Assembly: GCF_016802865.1 (NCBI RefSeq)
Contig: NZ_JAEVHM010000031.1
Location: forward strand, 1 to 43,850
Length of the DNA stretch: 43,850 nt
Source: Micromonospora parastrephiae
GTDB taxonomy: Bacteria > Actinomycetota > Actinomycetes > Mycobacteriales > Micromonosporaceae
Reading direction: 5' to 3'
Below, in pieces: positions 41,730 through 43,850 of the stretch. The translations under genes and the position numbers were made by a program. Below the pieces are notes generated by a model that saw only the letters and a program-made list of their open reading frames with translations, was not told where the DNA came from and did not search any database. Each line of letters begins with the position of its first letter. The first letter of the stretch is position 1.

Positions 41730-42359
41730 CTAGACGCCTACCCGCTGGGGCGGGACGGTCAGGCCGTAGAGCGCCATCAGCTCCGGTGTGTCGACCCGGC
41801 TGCCGTCGGCCACCGAGTCGCAGGCGATGTCGACGATCTGGTCCTTGTGCGCCAGCAGGTACGGGCGGGCGCCCACGTCGGCGCTGGCCAGGGTGGCGAT
41901 GCCGGGCCAGTGCCGGCGGCCGAACAGCATCGGGTAGCCGCGTAACCCGTCGTAGGTGGCGCAGACCAGCACGTCCGGGTAGGGCAGCGCGGCCACCCGG
42001 CGAACCGCCGCGGCGGTCAGGCCCGGCATGTCGACCGGGACCACCACCACCGCCTCGATCCCCTCGTCGTCCATGGCGGCCAGGCCGGCCCGGATGGACG
42101 AGCCGACCCCGGTGCCCCACGCTTTGTTGATCACAACGGTGGCCCTGCCCAGGTCGGCGGTTTCCCGGACCTGATCGGCGGCGGCACCCAGCACGACCAC
42201 GATCTGCTCGCAGCCCGCCTTGGTCATCGTGTCGATCATCTGGTTGACCAGGGGCTTCTCGCCCTGGTGCAGCAGGGCCTCGGGACCACCGATCCGTCGT
42301 CCCCCGCCTGCGGCGATGATCATTGCTGCGATCCGGTTCAGCTGCGCCCCCTCCAGCAC
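41730..42359 (-). CDS. MobA-like nucleotidyltransferase (NTP_transf_3)
   Basis: About 209 residues of the MobA/MocA-like nucleotidyltransferase group. The nucleotide loop is AAMIIAAGGGRRIGGPEALL, the metal-binding aspartate is in VVVVPVDMPGLTAAAV, and RGYPMLFGRRHWPGI is typical of the CTP/GTP:molybdopterin type. Members add GMP or CMP to molybdenum cofactor; related ones act in other cofactors, so the substrate is open. The start is ambiguous. GTG 42359 has no ribosome binding site, while CTG 42341 has GGAGGGG 6 bases upstream and fits the usual N-terminus (LNRIAAMIIAAGGG), so a rare CTG start is possible. The end is near the palindromic element. Confidence 0.8.
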   Translation of the reverse strand: MLEGAQLNRIAAMIIAAGGGRRIGGPEALLHQGEKPLVNQMIDTMTKAGCEQIVVVLGAAADQVRETADLGRATVVINKAWGTGVGSSIRAGLAAMDDEGIEAVVVVPVDMPGLTAAAVRRVAALPYPDVLVCATYDGLRGYPMLFGRRHWPGIATLASADVGARPYLLAHKDQIVDIACDSVADGSRVDTPELMALYGLTVPPQRVGV

Positions 42360-42494
42360 GGGACCGAGCGTGACCGGTCGGCCCCTCCTACGGACACTGC
42401 AACGAGGACGGCCGCTCACGGGTGGCGGGGCGAAAAGGAGAAATAGTGCAACCGTTACGCATCGGAGCCCGACAGTCGACCTCCGTCGACGGGC

Positions 42495-43850
42495 TCAGGC
42501 CGCGTCGGCGTAGCAGTCGACGATGGACAGATCCAGCGGAAAACGGACCGGTGTGGCACCGAACAGCAGCGCCGACGCCCGCTCCCCCGCCCGCCTGACA
42601 GCCTCGGCGACGTCGGCGGCCTCGCCTTGCGGGGCGTGCACGATCACCTCGTCGTGCTGGAAGAAGACCAACTCGGCGGCGCTGCCGGACAGCTCCGTAC
42701 GCAGTGTCGCCAGCAACGTCGACGCCCACTCCGCGGCGGTGGCCTGGATGACGAAGTTACGGGTGAACCGCCCTCTCGACCGGGCGGCCCGCGCCCGGGG
42801 ACCCCGCGGATCGGCCGCCGCGTCCGGATCGACCGGCGCCTCGTCGGGATCACCGAACCCGAGCGCGCCCGGCGGGCACGTCCGCCCCAGCCAGGAGCGC
42901 ACCAGCCCACCCGCCTCACCGGTGCGCGCCGCCGCCTCGACGAAGCCGAACGCCGTCGGGTAACTGCGCTTGAGCACCGCCAACGCGGGCACCGCTGCCC
43001 CGCCGGTCTGCCCGTACATCGCGCCGAGCAGCGCCACCTTGGCTCGTGCCCGGTCACCACCGAACGAGTCCCGGGCGAGCGCGGCGTAGAGATCGCCGGC
43101 ACCGCCCGCCGCCGCCAGCCGGGCATCACCGGAGACCGCCGCCAGGACGCGCGGCTCCAACTGACCGGCGTCGGCGACCACCAGCCGCCAGCCCGGGTCG
43201 GCCACCACCGCCCGGCGGATCACCTTCGGGATCTGCAGGGCGCCACCGCCACGGGTCGCCCAGCGGCCGGACACCACCCCACCCGGCACGTACTCCGGCT
43301 GGAACCGCCCGTCGCGCACCCACTGCTCACGCCAGGACCAGCCGTGCGCCGTCCAGATCCGGTACAGCTCCTTGTATTCCAGCACCAGTGGCACCGCCGG
43401 ATGGTCCACCCCGCGCAACACCCAGGCCCGGGTGTTGGGCAGCTCCACGCCGACCCGGGCGAACGCCTTCAACAGCTCGGCCGGAGAGTCGGCGTGCAAC
43501 CGACGGACGCCGAACGCGTCGGCCATCCGGGCCGCCAACTCGGCCAACCGACGCGGCGGCCCGCCCACCGGAGACGGCTCGCCCAGCAGCTCGGCGAGGA
43601 TCGCGTCGTGCACCTCGGCGCGCCAGGGCAGCCCGGCGACACCCATCTCCACGGCGATCAGCGCACCGGCCGACTCGGCGGCCACCAGCAGCCGGAACCG
43701 CCCCGGGTGCTCGGTGGTGGCGACCCGGGCGAGCTGGTCGGCGTACACCTGGGTCAGTGCCTCGATGCCCGGGCCCGGCGGGCCCGGCAGCGTGTCGAAG
43801 AGCGCGCCCTGGCCGTGCCCCGGGCGGGCGCCGGGGGCGCGCGGCGGCGG
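42495..43850 (-). CDS. Polymerase A-type protein (bifunctional 3'-5' exonuclease/DNA polymerase), N-terminus off the right edge
   Basis: The last 451 residues of a family A DNA polymerase-like protein; the frame stays open to 43850. Palm motif A is VVADAGQLEPRVLAAVSGDA, finger motif B is RAKVALLGAMYGQTGG, and motif C is FFQHDEVIVHAP, with the catalytic HDE. NFVIQATAAEWASTLLATLR precedes motif C. Spacing and the short length compared with PolA match the smaller actinobacterial proteins annotated as bifunctional exonuclease/polymerase, whose role in repair is not settled. The exonuclease part would be in the missing N-terminus. Nothing is seen in the 135 bases between this stop and the MobA-like gene. 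Confidence 0.88.
   Translation of the reverse strand, partial: PPPRAPGARPGHGQGALFDTLPGPPGPGIEALTQVYADQLARVATTEHPGRFRLLVAAESAGALIAVEMGVAGLPWRAEVHDAILAELLGEPSPVGGPPRRLAELAARMADAFGVRRLHADSPAELLKAFARVGVELPNTRAWVLRGVDHPAVPLVLEYKELYRIWTAHGWSWREQWVRDGRFQPEYVPGGVVSGRWATRGGGALQIPKVIRRAVVADPGWRLVVADAGQLEPRVLAAVSGDARLAAAGGAGDLYAALARDSFGGDRARAKVALLGAMYGQTGGAAVPALAVLKRSYPTAFGFVEAAARTGEAGGLVRSWLGRTCPPGALGFGDPDEAPVDPDAAADPRGPRARAARSRGRFTRNFVIQATAAEWASTLLATLRTELSGSAAELVFFQHDEVIVHAPQGEAADVAEAVRRAGERASALLFGATPVRFPLDLSIVDCYADAA

Overview
The window is very GC-rich, with G/C-ending codons and many GTG starts. It carries mshA (mycothiol synthesis), a senX3-regX3/phoU phosphate locus, a desferrioxamine locus with a DmdR/IdeR-type iron box, and actinobacterial two-component and MarR/LacI regulators. 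This points to a filamentous actinomycete. Gene content and protein flavour look like Micromonosporaceae (Micromonospora or Salinispora type); that placement is inference.

Layout. 1-6911: a partial hypothetical gene and an SRPBCC protein (minus), a FadD15-type acyl-CoA synthetase, a NarL-type two-component pair, and a SAM methyltransferase overlapping a broken diguanylate cyclase gene. 6913-17900: a broken methyltransferase and an SDR dehydrogenase (minus), mshA, a YbjN-like protein, a Rho_N/histone-H1-like DNA-binding protein, two tandem paralogous MFS transporters (minus), phosphoglycerate mutase, phoU (minus) divergent from senX3, and the first 30 codons of regX3. 17900-26530: two cupin genes divergent from a LacI regulator, an APH-type kinase, a GNAT acetyltransferase, an MFS exporter, an NAD(P)H-FMN reductase divergent from a MarR regulator, and a secreted GH127 glycosidase. 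26654-38533: a siderophore locus. Leftward run desE, a siderophore-interacting reductase, and desA-desB-desC-desD. Rightward run two FecCD permeases, an ATPase and a penicillin-acylase-like enzyme. One perfect iron box lies between the two runs. 38540-43850: a GH31 alpha-xylosidase missing its N-terminus, a GH1 beta-glucosidase, a MobA-like nucleotidyltransferase (minus), and the C-terminal part of a polymerase A-type protein running off the right edge.

Sequence integrity. At three points (about 6911, 17900 and 38535) two unrelated genes are cut in mid-domain and fused directly. At several others a reading frame breaks at a single base. Four of these losses are a GG pair reduced to G, three of them turning CGGAC into CGAC; two are extra bases. 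This looks like assembly joins plus a systematic base-calling error rather than natural decay, although real deletions cannot be excluded from one sequence. Gene order across the three joins should not be trusted without checking.

Regulation is unusually readable. Five genes have a TANNNT -10 box 6-7 bases before a GTG/ATG, as expected for leaderless transcripts. There are also PHO-box repeats upstream of phoU/senX3, two MarR palindromes, three LacI-type palindromes, an iron box, a possible sigma-R promoter for mshA, several hairpin terminators, and two long imperfect intergenic palindromes that resemble dispersed repeats. No CRISPR array, tRNA, rRNA, transposase or phage gene was seen. I found no clearly new defence or mobile system; the most system-like part is the siderophore locus with its cytoplasmic acylase.
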